A DNA stretch of 21,188 nucleotides from Hypsibius dujardini (GCA_001579985.1 LRSR01003403.1:1-21188); one strand, 5' to 3'. Positions 1 through 9,137 are shown, counted from the stretch's first letter. The notes: generated by a model from the letters alone, not told the origin. Translations and numbers: made by a program.

Positions 1-24
1 GACAGACAGACAGACAGACAGACA
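1..24. repeat. (CAGA)n at the left edge, in a plexin intron
   Basis: Perfect GACA tetranucleotide repeat at the start of the window, followed by degenerate copies to about 40. It sits in the intron before the first visible plexin exon. Confidence 0.85.
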
Positions 25-83
25 AATAAGTAGACAGATGAGAATATTTACAGATTTTAGCAATATGTCGTTTTTTTTCGCAG

Positions 84-1311
84 GTCCGCAATCAGTGTCA
101 GAGTAACGAAAGAGTAACCTGGCTGGATCGTAGTAGCACTTGTCCGAACCCGGAAATCCTCCGAATATCGCCGGCAACCGGTCCCTGGGAGGGCGGCACA
201 CAGATCTCCATCGAAGGCATCAATCTTGGGAAAACCTTCACCGACATATCCGGCGGTGTTGTGGTTGCTGGACATCCTTGTATGGCGTTGCCGGATCGGT
301 ATGAACGGACCTCGAAGATTGTCTGTCAGACCGAGCAAATCCGAAAGGATCGACCGGAGGGCATCGACTTGACCGGCGAGATCAGTGTCAATGTGGCCAA
401 TCAGTTCAAGGCAGTGTCACCGATGAAGTTCAGCTATGTGGATCCCAAAATTTTGAAGATCTGGCCGACGTTCGGCCCGAAATCTGGAGGAACTCGGGTA
501 AGAGCAGACGGATAATTGAGCAGATCATGCACGCAGACTGGCCGGCAGACAGATTTGTAGTGGGACAGATCGGGATTGCCTTTGATCTAATCCTTTGTCT
601 TAATGTTCTCATAGGTTATCATCCAGGGAAGGTATCTCGACGCCGGAAGTCGAGTAACTGCCAACATCGGTCAACCCTGTGAAATCGTCTTCCGAAACGG
701 GACCATCATTGTCTGCATCACCTCCCCCGCCACCGCCTCCGAAAAAGTGACCGTCGAAATGATGTTCGACAACGGTCGCCGAACCATCGACGAAGCTAAC
801 GGTCAGCAGTTTGAATACCTCCACGATCCCGATGTCAGCGCCGTGGACTCTTTCGGCTCCGGCCAGCTCATGCAAGGAGCCCGCGGCACTCCGTCCGGCG
901 GAAGCTTCATCTACGTTGACGGAACCCTGCTGAACACCGTGGCCGATCCGCAGATGGTCTTTGTCTATAACGGCCGGGAATATGCGGGAGACTGTGACGC
1001 TTTGTCTGATATCCGGATGCAGTGTCGCAGTCCGGCTGCCAAAGTTGCCTCCGCTGCTTTTCCCGATGGCCGCGGTGTGGACCGGCCGGTCGAACTGGAG
1101 TGGGGCTTCAGGATGGACGGGGTCGGGAGTTTGAAGAACTTGTCGAGGATGCCGCGGTTTAAGAAGTTCGAGCTGTTTCCCGATCCGATCATCTACAACT
1201 TCAGTGATCCCAGTGGAGTGAAGTACCATAAGAGCGAGTACCTTTTCATCGATGGAGAGAACCTAAACCACGCCTACAGAATGGAGGACTATACGGTTGA
1301 AATTGGAATGG
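84..1311 (+). other. Plexin exons 1-2: extracellular IPT domains
   Basis: Two exons (84-497 and 615-1311, separated by a 117-bp intron) encode most of the IPT/TIG stack. IPT1 begins at the [15 protein letters not shown] segment and carries the typical GPWEGGT turn. IPT2 begins [17 protein letters not shown] and is split exactly by the intron. IPT3 begins near [14 protein letters not shown] with [14 protein letters not shown]4 begins [14 protein letters not shown] and is completed by the next exon. The exon 1 acceptor is CAG at 81-83, the exon 1 donor is gtaaga at 498, and the exon 2 donor is gtcagt at 1312 (phase 1). Long antisense open frames here are shadows. Confidence 0.93.
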
Positions 1312-2940
1312 GTCAGTTTCCGTTGTTTGTTCTTATTGTTGGTCTGTCCTTCCATGTTTCAGTCTCTTCGTATTTTTTATTTTCTGCTTATTTGATTGAC
1401 TATCGTTCAGAATTCTTGTCTTGTGTTCTTATCATCTTTCTCTTTGATTGACGGCTTATCAGGGTGTTTGCTTGTTTGTCTGATGTCTCTCTGTCTATCG
1501 ATCTGTCTGTTTGTTTCCCTGCTTGTTTGTTTGGATGACTGACTGTCATTCTGCCTGCCATTTTGACTCAGTCTCGGTCGGTCTGTCTGTCTGCCTGTCG
1601 ATTGACTATGGGTTTGTCTATGCCAATGACGGTTGATTGGTTTGTCTGTCGGCACAATTGTCTGTCTGTCTAGCTGGCTGACTTGGTCCCCACTCCGACT
1701 GACCTTCCCATTTTTCAGGTGTCTGCAACATAACAAGTCTTTCCCGCAAGCAGCTGACCTGTCGGCCGCCGGACTCCGAACCCATTGCCAAGGGCGCCGA
1801 CGGTCGTCCTCGCATAGGTTCCATCCCCGAGGTCCGCGTTTCCATCACCGACCGCCTCAACGTCAGCATTGGTAGCCTTTCTTACGATTCCCCGATTGCC
1901 CCATTTGTCTTCAGCACCGAAATTATTGTCGGCATCGCCGTCGGAGCTGGTATCCTCGTCCTCGTGCTGATCGCCTTCTTCATCGCATACCGGCGTAAAG
2001 CCACCGAGAGCAACCGCGTCCTCAAGACCATGCAGGAGCAGATTGACGTGTTGGAGCTGCAGGTGGCCAGCGAATGCAAGGTTTGTCGATCTGCCTGTGT
2101 ATGGACTCACCCAGACTGTTGTCCATCCATCTGTCTGTCTCTGTCTGCCTGACTGACTGACTACCTGCCTGACTGCCTAGTTGTCTCGTTTTATCTTGCT
2201 GTCTGTCTTGTCTGTCTTTCTGTCCATTTGTCTACCTGTGTACCTGCCGCTTTCAGAGACTGCCTGTCAATGTATTCATCTGTCTATAATTCTAGTTAGA
2301 CAACTCAAGTCTTTCCGTTTTCAGGAAGCCTTCGCCGAACTTCAAACAGACATCACCGACTGGACCGAGGCCCTTAACACCGGTGGCATCCCATTCCGCG
2401 ATTATCGGTGGTACGTCGCCAAGGTGTTGTTCCCCAACTCTGAGTCGCATCCGACCATGACCGGCGAGATGACGGTCGATCCCGCGCGGAAGCATAACAT
2501 CGAGAACGGATTGAAGTTGTTCCAGCAGCTGCTGCTAAATAAGACCTTCCTGTTAACGTTCATCCGTACATTGGAGTCGAACCGCTACTTTGGCATGCGG
2601 GACCGGGTGAATGTGGCATCGCTGCTGATGGCGGTTTTGCAGAGCGATATGGTGTACTGCACTGATATCCTGAAGACCTTGCTGACGGAACTGATTGAGA
2701 AGGCGGTGGACTCGAAGAGCAATCCGAATTTGAAGCTGCTGATGCGCAGGAATGAGTCTGTGGCGGAGAAGATGCTGAGTGCTTGGTTAACGTTTTTGCT
2801 GTATCCCTTCTTGAAGGTAAGTCGAATCAGTCACTTCGACTGTCTGTGAGTTTGTGGTTCTTTCTATCTCTCGGTCTGTCTATCCAGCTGTCTGTCTATC
2901 CCTCTCCCTCTGTCTGTCTGCCTGTTTGTGTGTGTGTGTG

Positions 2941-2987
<47 letters not shown>

Positions 2988-3837
2988 AAGTAATCAGTTA
3001 ATTAAATCTCTTCTTGTTTTCAGGAAGTCGCCGGGCGCCCTCTCTATCTTCTCTATCGGGCAGTCCAGATGCAGATCGAAATGGGTCCAGTCGACTCCCT
3101 CACCAGCGAGGCCAAATACTCTCTCAGCGAAGAGAAACTCATCCGGCAGAAGATTGACTACAAAAAAATGGTACAATTTTCTTGTCTTTAACCCCATGTC
3201 ACAAGAGCGTATTCTTATGTTTCGTTTCTTCCCCACAGCTCATCTATGTATCATGTGTGGATCCGGAACACAATACTCAGGAGTACCCGGTCAAAGTGCT
3301 CGACTGCGACTCCATCACCCAGATTAAGGAGAAGGCACTGGATGTCATCTACCGCAACACCGCCTTCTCGCGCCGTCCCCGGCCGGACAATCTCGACCTC
3401 GAGTGGCGGACGGGCCAGGCCGGTCGGACCCCGTTGCAAGGCATGTTTGCAATCGATCATATTCCCATATGCGATTTTATGGCATTTGGCTTTAATTTTC
3501 GAATGGTCATATTTATTTCGGGTGTGTGTGGTTGCAGACGAAGACCAGACCTCGGTCACGGAGAGCGGCGGCGGTGGTGTCACTTGGAGGCGCCTAAACA
3601 CGCTCCAGCACTACCACGTCAACGACGGCGCGGCCTTTGTCCTCCTACCAAAGCATACAAATTTTTATAACCTCACCATCATGTCTGATAAGTAAGTCAA
3701 GTCGTTAGTCGTTCACTCTGCGGTTTTATGGCTCCACATGCTCTGTGTTATTGCTTTTGATCGACGATAAGATCGGATGGGGTCAACTCTGTTCGGGTCT
3801 GCTTTCGACTGGTCACTTTATTTGTCCTGACTTTCGA

Positions 3838-3899
<62 letters not shown>

Positions 3900-5375
3900 G
3901 CTCTGCGACTGCCCATCTGCCTGCCTGAACCTCCGACGGCTACTTGCCTACTCCTCTGGCTGTTGATTTGTCTGGCTCTGTGATTGTTGGGGTGTATCCT
4001 TCTGAGTTCTTATATGACATACTTGCCTTGACTATCTAGCAGACTGGTTACCTGTCTTTGTCTGCCTATGCTCGTAGCTCCTTATATAACTGCAATCGGT
4101 TGGTTTGCTGGTCGGTTCTAGGTCGTAATCCCACATAAACCTGATAATAATTTGTCTCCTTTTTTATTTCAGGTCGGACAAGTCCCTCCAGTCTCACAAA
4201 TCCAGTCCCGGCATTAGCCGCGGCGCTTCACCATTTGTCCGCGGGGATGCCGACGCCGAGCACGGCATCAAATCCTGGCACTTGGTCCGGCCCCACGACA
4301 GCGCGGACCCTCCCAGCCGGGACGGCACCACCAAACGTAACAACAAACTGGTCACGGAGATCTACCTCACCCGACTGCTGACCACCAAGACGACCCTCAA
4401 GAAGTTCATCGACGAGATGTTTGAGACCATCCTCCGGACCAACTTCGGCAACTACGCCTTCCCGCAGGCCATCAAATACCTGTTTGATTTCCTCGACGAC
4501 CAGGCGCTCCACCACGAGATCCAGGATCCGGAGGTGGTGCACACGTGGAAGAGCAACAGCCTGCCGCTCAGGTTCTGGGTCAATCTCATCAAGAATCCCA
4601 ATTTTGTCTTCAACATCCACAAGGTTTGTCTTCCCTCTCGTTCGCTCAGCATTTAAGTACCTGTCTGATTGTGTGTCGTGCCTTGCAGTCGAATAGCGTG
4701 GACTCTTGTTTGTCTGTGATTGCGCAAGCCTTGATGGAGAGCTGCAGCACCACTGATCTCAAACTCAGCAAAGACAGCCCCTCGAGTAAACTACTCTTCG
4801 CCAAGGATATCACCGGCTACCAACAGTGGGTGCGGCAGTATTACGACGACATCAAGTACCATCTGCCGGAAGTCACCGAGCTGGACTTCAACCATATTCT
4901 CGTTGAGGAATCGAAAGTAAGGATTGAGCAAGTTAGACAGAGACAGGCCGACAAACAGATAGACAGGCAGACAGGCAGACACAGACAGACTGGCTGACAA
5001 ACACGCGAATAGACAGACAGACAGACGGACAGAAGGACGTATAGACATACAGATAGACAAACAGACAGACATCCAGACATACATCCAGACATCCATCCAG
5101 ACATCCAGAGAGACCGACAAATAGATGGGCAGACGGACGAGTGAACAACATCAGTTTGCCGTGTCACCATAAGCTTACAAATCTGCTTGGCTTTGCAGGC
5201 ACACAAACATGACTTCCACACCCGGCCCGCCCTGTTGGAGCTGTTTACCTACGCCAAAAAGCACATTGATCCGCTGATGGCTGCCTTGAACGCGGATGAG
5301 TTCTCTGAACGGGCCCGATTGCCCAGCCGTGTGCTGCAAGTCGTTCACCTGATGAACGCGGAGATCCGGCCATGA
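84..5375 (+). CDS. Plexin (semaphorin receptor), 5'-partial, 10 exons
   Basis: Single-pass receptor for semaphorins that signals by inactivating Rap/Ras-family GTPases. Exons read from the sequence: 84-497, 615-1311, 1719-2080, 2325-2816, 3024-3170, 3239-3440, 3538-3691, 4173-4623, 4689-4916, 5199-5375 (TGA 5373-5375). All junction phases agree and give 1107 residues. Order: four IPT domains (about 20-425), membrane helix (439-461), first half of the RasGAP domain (from about 492), Rho-GTPase-binding domain (about 705-800), second half of the GAP domain (to about 1100). Conserved plexin signatures seen include [46 protein letters not shown] and [24 protein letters not shown]. The Sema domain and first PSI/IPT parts lie before the window. 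Sequence is closest to class A plexins from memory, but the class is inference. The C-terminus (ending IRP) has no evident PDZ motif. All introns are GT-AG except the sixth (GC-AG). Confidence 0.96.
1450..1680. repeat. Degenerate CTGT-rich intron tract
   Basis: Plexin intron 1312-1718 is full of interrupted TGTC/CTGT tetranucleotides (for example 1488-1514 and 1581-1600). No exon or other element was seen in it. The purity is low, which suggests an old, mutated array. Confidence 0.6.
1719..2080 (+). other. Plexin exon 3: end of IPT4, transmembrane helix, juxtamembrane
   Basis: Starts with the last two bases of a split Gly codon after the acceptor tttttcag. It encodes the [13 protein letters not shown] end of IPT4, then a hydrophobic helix (core [20 protein letters not shown]), the stop-transfer YRRK, and a juxtamembrane coiled segment ([20 protein letters not shown]). 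The helix marks the outside-to-inside switch of the receptor. The exon ends phase 0 at the donor gtttgt. Confidence 0.93.
2097..2290. repeat. Degenerate CTGT-rich intron tract
   Basis: Most of plexin intron 2081-2324 is interrupted CTGT/CTGCC tetranucleotides (2130-2260). It is the same kind of tract as in the neighbouring introns. The real polypyrimidine acceptor lies at 2311-2324. Confidence 0.6.
2325..3170 (+). other. Plexin exons 4-5: first half of the cytoplasmic RasGAP domain
   Basis: Exons 2325-2816 (164 codons) and 3024-3170 (49 codons), both phase 0. They encode the N-terminal half of the split GAP domain, including [20 protein letters not shown] and [20 protein letters not shown], then [20 protein letters not shown], which leads into the Rho-binding domain. 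The arginine-bearing MRDR region is where family knowledge places a catalytic arginine finger. The region is intact, so GAP activity is expected (inference). Confidence 0.92.
2866..2987. repeat. (GT)n followed by (CTGT)n in plexin intron
   Basis: Intron 2817-3023 holds CTGT-rich sequence, a GT dinucleotide run (about 2926-2942), and a nearly perfect CTGT array (2943-2987). Open frames across it are low-complexity translation and not genes. Confidence 0.85.
3239..3691 (+). other. Plexin exons 6-7: Rho-GTPase-binding domain
   Basis: Exons 3239-3440 and 3538-3691 encode a ubiquitin-like domain inserted in the GAP fold, recognisable by [26 protein letters not shown] and [15 protein letters not shown]. 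In plexins it binds Rac/Rnd-type GTPases. The junction between the two exons gives LQ-D-EDQT only if the intron uses a GC donor at 3441. Exon 7 ends with two bases of a Lys codon at 3691 before gtaagt. Confidence 0.92.
3441..3537 (+). other. GC-AG intron of the plexin gene
   Basis: The 97-bp intron begins gcatgt after exon sequence CAAG and ends in gttgcag. Joining 3440 to 3538 gives a Gln-Asp-Glu-Asp junction that matches the family. The nearest GT (3445) would put the next exon out of frame and lose the conserved RLNTLQHY segment. A sequencing error (T read as C) is the main alternative. Confidence 0.8.
3839..3905. repeat. (CTGT)n in plexin intron
   Basis: Nearly perfect tetranucleotide array of about 15 copies inside intron 3692-4172. 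The remaining part of the intron (3906-4160) holds degenerate CTGT motifs and no visible element. Confidence 0.88.
4173..5375 (+). other. Plexin exons 8-10: second half of RasGAP domain and C-terminus
   Basis: Exons 4173-4623, 4689-4916 and 5199-5375. The first starts with a Ser/Lys-rich loop, then [43 protein letters not shown] and [20 protein letters not shown]. The Arg in LPLRFWVN is the residue that family knowledge gives as the second GAP arginine. The next exon carries [20 protein letters not shown], and the last the terminal helices ending LMNAEIRP. All junctions are in frame; stop TGA at 5373. Confidence 0.93.
4920..5130. repeat. (CAGA)n-rich plexin intron
   Basis: Interrupted CAGA/CATCCAGA repeats fill most of intron 4917-5198. 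They are in the opposite orientation to the CTGT arrays of the other introns of this gene. Confidence 0.8.
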
Positions 5376-5855
5376 GCAGCGCGAGCGTGCATGACTAAAA
5401 GCAGCGCCGCCGCTGACAAAACACCACCGAACCGATTCCTATTGTGCGCAAGTCTTTCCACGCTCATATTTGTCCGGGAAGGTTTTTTTCTATTTGTGCA
5501 TCAGGCTCTCCACCACCCGGCGTCCGTCGGCGGTGTAGCAAATGTTTTTTAGCGGTTGTGTTTCTGTCTCCTCCCTTTGTCTCGTGCCACGAACGGGTGG
5601 TTCCCTGACCAAGCTGACCGAGCGACCACAGACATTTTTTTTGTAAAATCTGTTGTTTCTCTTATGAAATTGTTTTCTAAGCTCTAACAGTGATCGTCAA
5701 TTGCGACTCTAATGTACATACACATATCGTGTCGCACGAAAAGAGGGTATCTTGTTTTGATTTTCACCCCTTTTTAATAGTGTTGTTTGTTGCCTATAAA
5801 CTCGACGAAATTCGTATAATCCACGGCGAATAACACTCCTCACATTTGAAACTCC
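5376..5855. other. Plexin 3' UTR / 3' flank
   Basis: No coding exon seen. A canonical AATAAA is absent close to the plexin stop; TATAAA near 5795 is a possible variant poly(A) signal. The stretch is presumably plexin 3' UTR, meeting the end of the convergent gene that comes next. Confidence 0.4.
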
Positions 5856-5857
5856 TA

Positions 5858-6318
5858 CTGTAGCGACGCGATTCTAAGGCGCAGCTGTAGCCACGCCCCC
5901 CCGGACTGTTTGCCCACCACTCCGTCTGAATTGACTTAAATATTTTATTCCAATTATTTACCGTTAAAAATCTATCGTTTCTGTTTAAAATGCCCGACAT
6001 TTTTTTACCGAAAACCGAAGAAATACAATTTTGGAGCTCTGGTCTTTGCTTCGTGGATTGTTTCAGCGAGAATTTGCCAGAGCGGAGAAAATCGGAGCGG
6101 CTATCCTCCGCCGGAGGCTAACGTAAGAGCCGGCTTTCTCGGTTGATTGATCTCTTGATTGAAGATTTGTGAAGATCACTAAGCATGTGGGCCGTTGATA
6201 AGTTGCTTGATTGAAGACTGAGGCACATTTCAGTGGGTAGGTGCTTTTGTACGCACACCTGGGACCATATAAACGGAAAACGCAGTTTGCGTTGCGCCTT
6301 AGAATCGCGTCGCTACAG
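5858..6318. mobile_element. Candidate Tc1/mariner-type MITE (461 bp)
   Basis: The ends are 26-bp perfect inverted repeats: 5858-5883 (CTGTAGCGACGCGATTCTAA...) and 6293-6318 (its reverse complement). Each end is directly bounded by TA (5856-5857 and 6319-6320), the target-site duplication of Tc1/mariner elements. The interior has no transposase frame, so it would be a non-autonomous element. It lies in the 3' flank of the small minus-strand gene whose stop codon is at 6349, only 29 bp away, and contains AATAAA on the minus strand near 5944 that could serve as that gene's poly(A) signal. A chance inverted repeat of this length is very unlikely, but the MITE identity needs other copies in the genome. 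Confidence 0.6.
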
Positions 6319-6348
6319 TACTATCCATAGCTTCGGTGGCTTCTCTCA

Positions 6349-7696
6349 CTACAAAACCCGCTTAAACCAGCGTCTTGATTCCCCGGTGTATCCGGCCACC
6401 GTTGCGGTCTGCAAGCCAATTCCAGAGTTGTAAAGAAAGGTGCTACTAATGCGGAAACTTAGCACGGATCCAGACAAGAAAATGGATCCAGACAAAAAAA
6501 TGGACCCAGACAAGGAAATGGGATCCAGACAAGAAAATGGATCCAGACAAAAAATGCGATTCAAACAAAAAAACGACTCACCTTCAACAGCTTCAACGGG
6601 CTCAGTATGCTCACGTGGAAGGACACGCGAATTTCGGGACAATCGGTGAATTCGGTTGAATTTTGCTGGAAGACGAGATTGTTGTTCTCCTCGTGGTACA
6701 GGAACTGAAAAGATGCGCAAACTGTGTTTACATTGTTTTGATGCCATGAAAAAGACCCCACAAAAATCTTAGTATCGCCTTAAATTATATTTCACTTTTT
6801 CCGTTTTATTTTCATCGACTTTTATTTACATATTGAACTACATGATATTCATCACTTATTTTTAAGCCAGCTGTTAACTCACAAACTACAGTAAACTATA
6901 TTTTAAAATAAATAATGTGTTTTAGCCGTTTCGTATTAGCCATTTCGTATTAGCCATTTAGTATATAATTATAATTAGTAGTAATTATAATGTCATTTAA
7001 AAATTAGTGTTTGATTTTCAGGAGAGAGCGAGAAACAGAACTTCCTGGGCATTACATTTCTCGTAATGATGATTCCATTGGGATTGAGGAACCGGTCAGT
7101 CTTATGGACATTCAAGTTATACAGCACGACGTCGCTGAAATTCAACGCCGGCACGACGTTCAGTAGGAAGTAGCTGTTTTCCGGATCATGCTCATACACA
7201 TCAAGGATGTGGTAGATGGAAAGGTTGTTGCGATGCCCGGGGATGCATCCTGCAAATTGACAAGTGAAAAAACCGAGCCGGTGTAGTTGCTAATTTGTCA
7301 TAAGCATTTTCCTACTGATTTGACTGAGGATTCCGGCATCTTTCTCCTCTTGACCGGTCCATTTCCATCTGCCCCTCCACAGCTGTAGCGCCGAGTAGGT
7401 GGGGACGAACAGCAAAGCGATTCCCACTGCAAAACAAACCCTTGGAAAGAAATACACTATTCGCGACGTACCATCGCAAAAAAGGTCACGTGATATTTAA
7501 AACTGCAAAAGGTCACGTGATATTTACAGTATGCCAAATTTTAAAGATCACGTGATATGTGCAATTTGTTAAAAACGTCACGTGATATGTACAATTGTAA
7601 AAGCTCTCGTGATATGTACCAGTGTTAAAATGGTCACGTGATATGTGCAATTGTACATTATGGGCCCTTACCCACTGCAAGAAGGACCTTGACCAT
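6349..7696 (-). CDS. Unrecognised small predicted secreted glycoprotein, 5 exons, 170 aa
   Basis: I do not recognise this protein. Exons, minus strand: 7696-7672 (ATG), 7426-7316, 7249-7056, 6704-6582, 6408-6349 (TAG). All junction phases agree (1, 1, 0, 0), with consensus donors (gtaagg, gtagga, gtaatg, gtgagt) and acceptors. The first residues, MVKVLLAVVGIALLFVP, form a signal peptide or anchor built across the first junction. The rest has two cysteines (RCIPGHRNN and TDCPEIRV), which could form one disulfide, two N-glycosylation sites (NFS and NST), and a basic C-terminus (SRRWFKRVL). It is convergent with plexin. Regulation: TATA box at 7799-7804 and an E-box array in intron 1. A competing frame from an upstream ATG at 7782 is shorter and lacks a signal peptide. 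Structure well supported; function unknown. Confidence 0.68.
6466..6573. repeat. 18-bp minisatellite, about 6 copies
   Basis: Tandem copies of GGATCCAGACAAGAAAAT start at 6466, 6484, 6502, 6521 and 6539, and a decayed one follows. It lies in intron 6409-6581 of the small minus-strand gene, beside the donor. Its translation on the plus strand (PDKKMD repeats) is not considered a gene. Confidence 0.85.
7485..7644. promoter_or_regulatory. Array of TCACGTGA E-boxes in intron 1
   Basis: Six units of about 27-35 bp starting near 7485, 7512, 7547, 7577, 7604 and 7633. Five contain the intact palindrome TCACGTGA followed by TAT; the fifth unit (7604) is mutated to CTCGTGAT. CACGTG is the core for bHLH-zip factors, and the flanking T and A match the MiT/TFE (MITF/TFEB) preference and most of the CLEAR element GTCACGTGAC. 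The array is inside the first intron (7427-7671) of the small secreted-protein gene, 25-210 bp from its start codon, so an enhancer role is plausible. It could also be a simple minisatellite. Confidence 0.55.
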
Positions 7697-7798
7697 GATT
7701 TCTGTCGTGGACTATGAAGAATATGCTTGAAGGAGAATAAGTGTGACAAATCTAACCAAGACACAAAGGCGATTCCAGACATCCTTCGAACCGTTTCA

Positions 7799-7804
7799 TA
7801 TATA
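7799..7804 (-). promoter_or_regulatory. TATA box of the small secreted-protein gene
   Basis: On the minus strand the sequence reads CCCTATATATGAAA about 105 bp before the ATG at 7696. A start site about 30 bp downstream (near 7770) would give a 5' UTR of about 75 nt and exclude the upstream out-of-frame ATG at 7782. Confidence 0.4.
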
Positions 7805-8310
7805 GGGCTCTCGGGTTCTTGGTCGCGGTCGCCCCGTATCTTGTTTTCAGTATCTTAACCCCGAGAAAGTATCACTTAATTCGTCGATTTAATGCCATTG
7901 CCGAAAAAGCGACGGCGGTGTTGACCTCTCTGGAGAGGAAAGCAGCTTCTCAAACTAAGGAAACGATTCGGGTGATAAAAATATGACCTCAGCAAAAATC
8001 AGCACCCTGTGAGACTCATCACTTCCTTTCACCGTCGCTCACCTCAACAACACACTCGCTTCACTATAATCTCGTTGTGAACTCTTGTCAGCAAACTGTA
8101 TTTTTACACCACCCAATTTTAGAGGTCCCTGTTTATGGGTGAGATACCGGCGCCTCGGTTGGCTCGGCTCGAGTTAATTTAATGACATTCTGGAACGAAC
8201 AATATTGTGACTCATTGCCGATTAAGGTCACGGCAGGGTCGCGTGCTTTTTCGATCAATCTCTGGGACGAGGTCGGAAGTAACAAATAAATAAATAATAA
8301 ATAATAAATA
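7805..8310. other. Non-coding stretch
   Basis: No exon with consistent splice signals seen. The last 30 bases (about 8283-8313) are an AAAT-rich simple repeat. Confidence 0.4.
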
Positions 8311-8380
8311 AAATTTCTTAGCGGTTAACTCTCGGAAGACTGGGTGCTTCGATCCTCCTGAGGACGGGTTTGATCCATTT
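8311..8380 (+). repeat. Possible tRNA-like / SINE head
   Basis: TTAGCGGTTAACTC (8318-8331) resembles the D arm (A box) of tRNA-derived SINEs. GGGTTTGATCC (8366-8376) resembles a B box. The spacing is compatible with a pol III internal promoter. There is no acceptor stem, so it is not a functional tRNA. The match is weak. Confidence 0.25.
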
Positions 8381-8980
8381 TGGATCAATTTTGGATCACT
8401 TAAAGGAAACGATCTAATGATTCTCGTTCGTTAAGGTGCTTATCATTAATGATTTTTGGTTTAGTTTCTTTTTTAACTGATAACAAAAACTGTATGCTTG
8501 TTTAGTTTTAGTTGAAATCGGTTAACTAAAGTTTTCTTATAATTTTTTCTACCTAAATGTTTAGTGTACGTATTCTAAGTCAATTCAAAAACGAAAGCCA
8601 AAATATTTAGTTACTGAATTTTTCAGTTTAGATTTAGTTTAGCTTGCTTAGCTTAGTGAATTTTGTGTTTTAATTTTGTGTTTAATTTTGTGTTTTGCCA
8701 TTCCCAGTTTGAGTTCGCCTATTTCAGTGTAAATGGGCATATTATGTCATATCATGTATCATTTTATCATATACACACATAGCCCCAATTTTGGTTGGCA
8801 GAATTTAAGCCAAAAAGGGTGGTCTGAGTTCGAGCCGAATTAAGTCACCGTGCGCATGCGCTCTTGACCACAGCTGATCGTGCAGCTTTTACTCAATTGA
8901 TCGGTTGATTGAACTTGTATATTGTGGCCATGTGTGTGCCATATTATCATATCATGGGCAGATTATTATTTCGTTCTTAC
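8381..8980. other. Non-coding AT-rich stretch
   Basis: Contains short internal repeats (TTTTGGATCA twice near 8379-8397; AATTTTGTGTTT several times at 8660-8695). No gene seen. No copy of exon 3 of the small secreted-protein gene was found here. Confidence 0.4.
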
Positions 8981-9100
8981 GAATGTGATCGACGATGCTG
9001 CCTGTTCTCTCCTCTTCACCGGTTCACTCCCATCTCCGCCGCCACAGCTGTCGTGGGATGGAAATGACGATGGCCGGGACCGAAAGCAAAGCCACGCTCA
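8981..9100 (-). pseudogene. Diverged duplicate of exon 2 of the small secreted-protein gene
   Basis: On the minus strand this 120-bp stretch follows an acceptor (tttcag) and ends at a donor (gtaaga), with phase 1 at both ends, exactly as in exon 7426-7316 of the gene at 6349-7696. The translation VSVALLSVPA...RQLWRRRWE*TGEEERTG aligns with VGIALLFVPT...LQLWRGRWKWTGQEE. The Trp codon TGG of the intact gene is TGA here, and there is a 3-codon insertion upstream of it. Exons 1, 3, 4 and 5 were not found nearby. It is most likely a decayed tandem duplicate; a second gene read differently is less likely. Confidence 0.65.
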
Positions 9101-9113
9101 CTGAAATGAATAT

Positions 9114-9137
9114 ATCAATCAATCAATCAATCAATCG
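9114..9137. repeat. (AATC)n microsatellite
   Basis: Perfect AATC repeat, about six copies, just upstream (on the minus strand) of the duplicated exon. Confidence 0.85.

Noticed and set aside
609-1229. A 206-codon minus-strand open frame
   Set aside because: It is antisense to plexin IPT exon 2, where the plus strand gives a clear family match.
6440-6649. Plus-strand open frame with PDKKMD repeats
   Set aside because: Translation of the 18-bp minisatellite in the intron of a minus-strand gene.
8311-8380. Functional tRNA gene
   Set aside because: No acceptor stem or clear anticodon arm; at most a tRNA-derived repeat.
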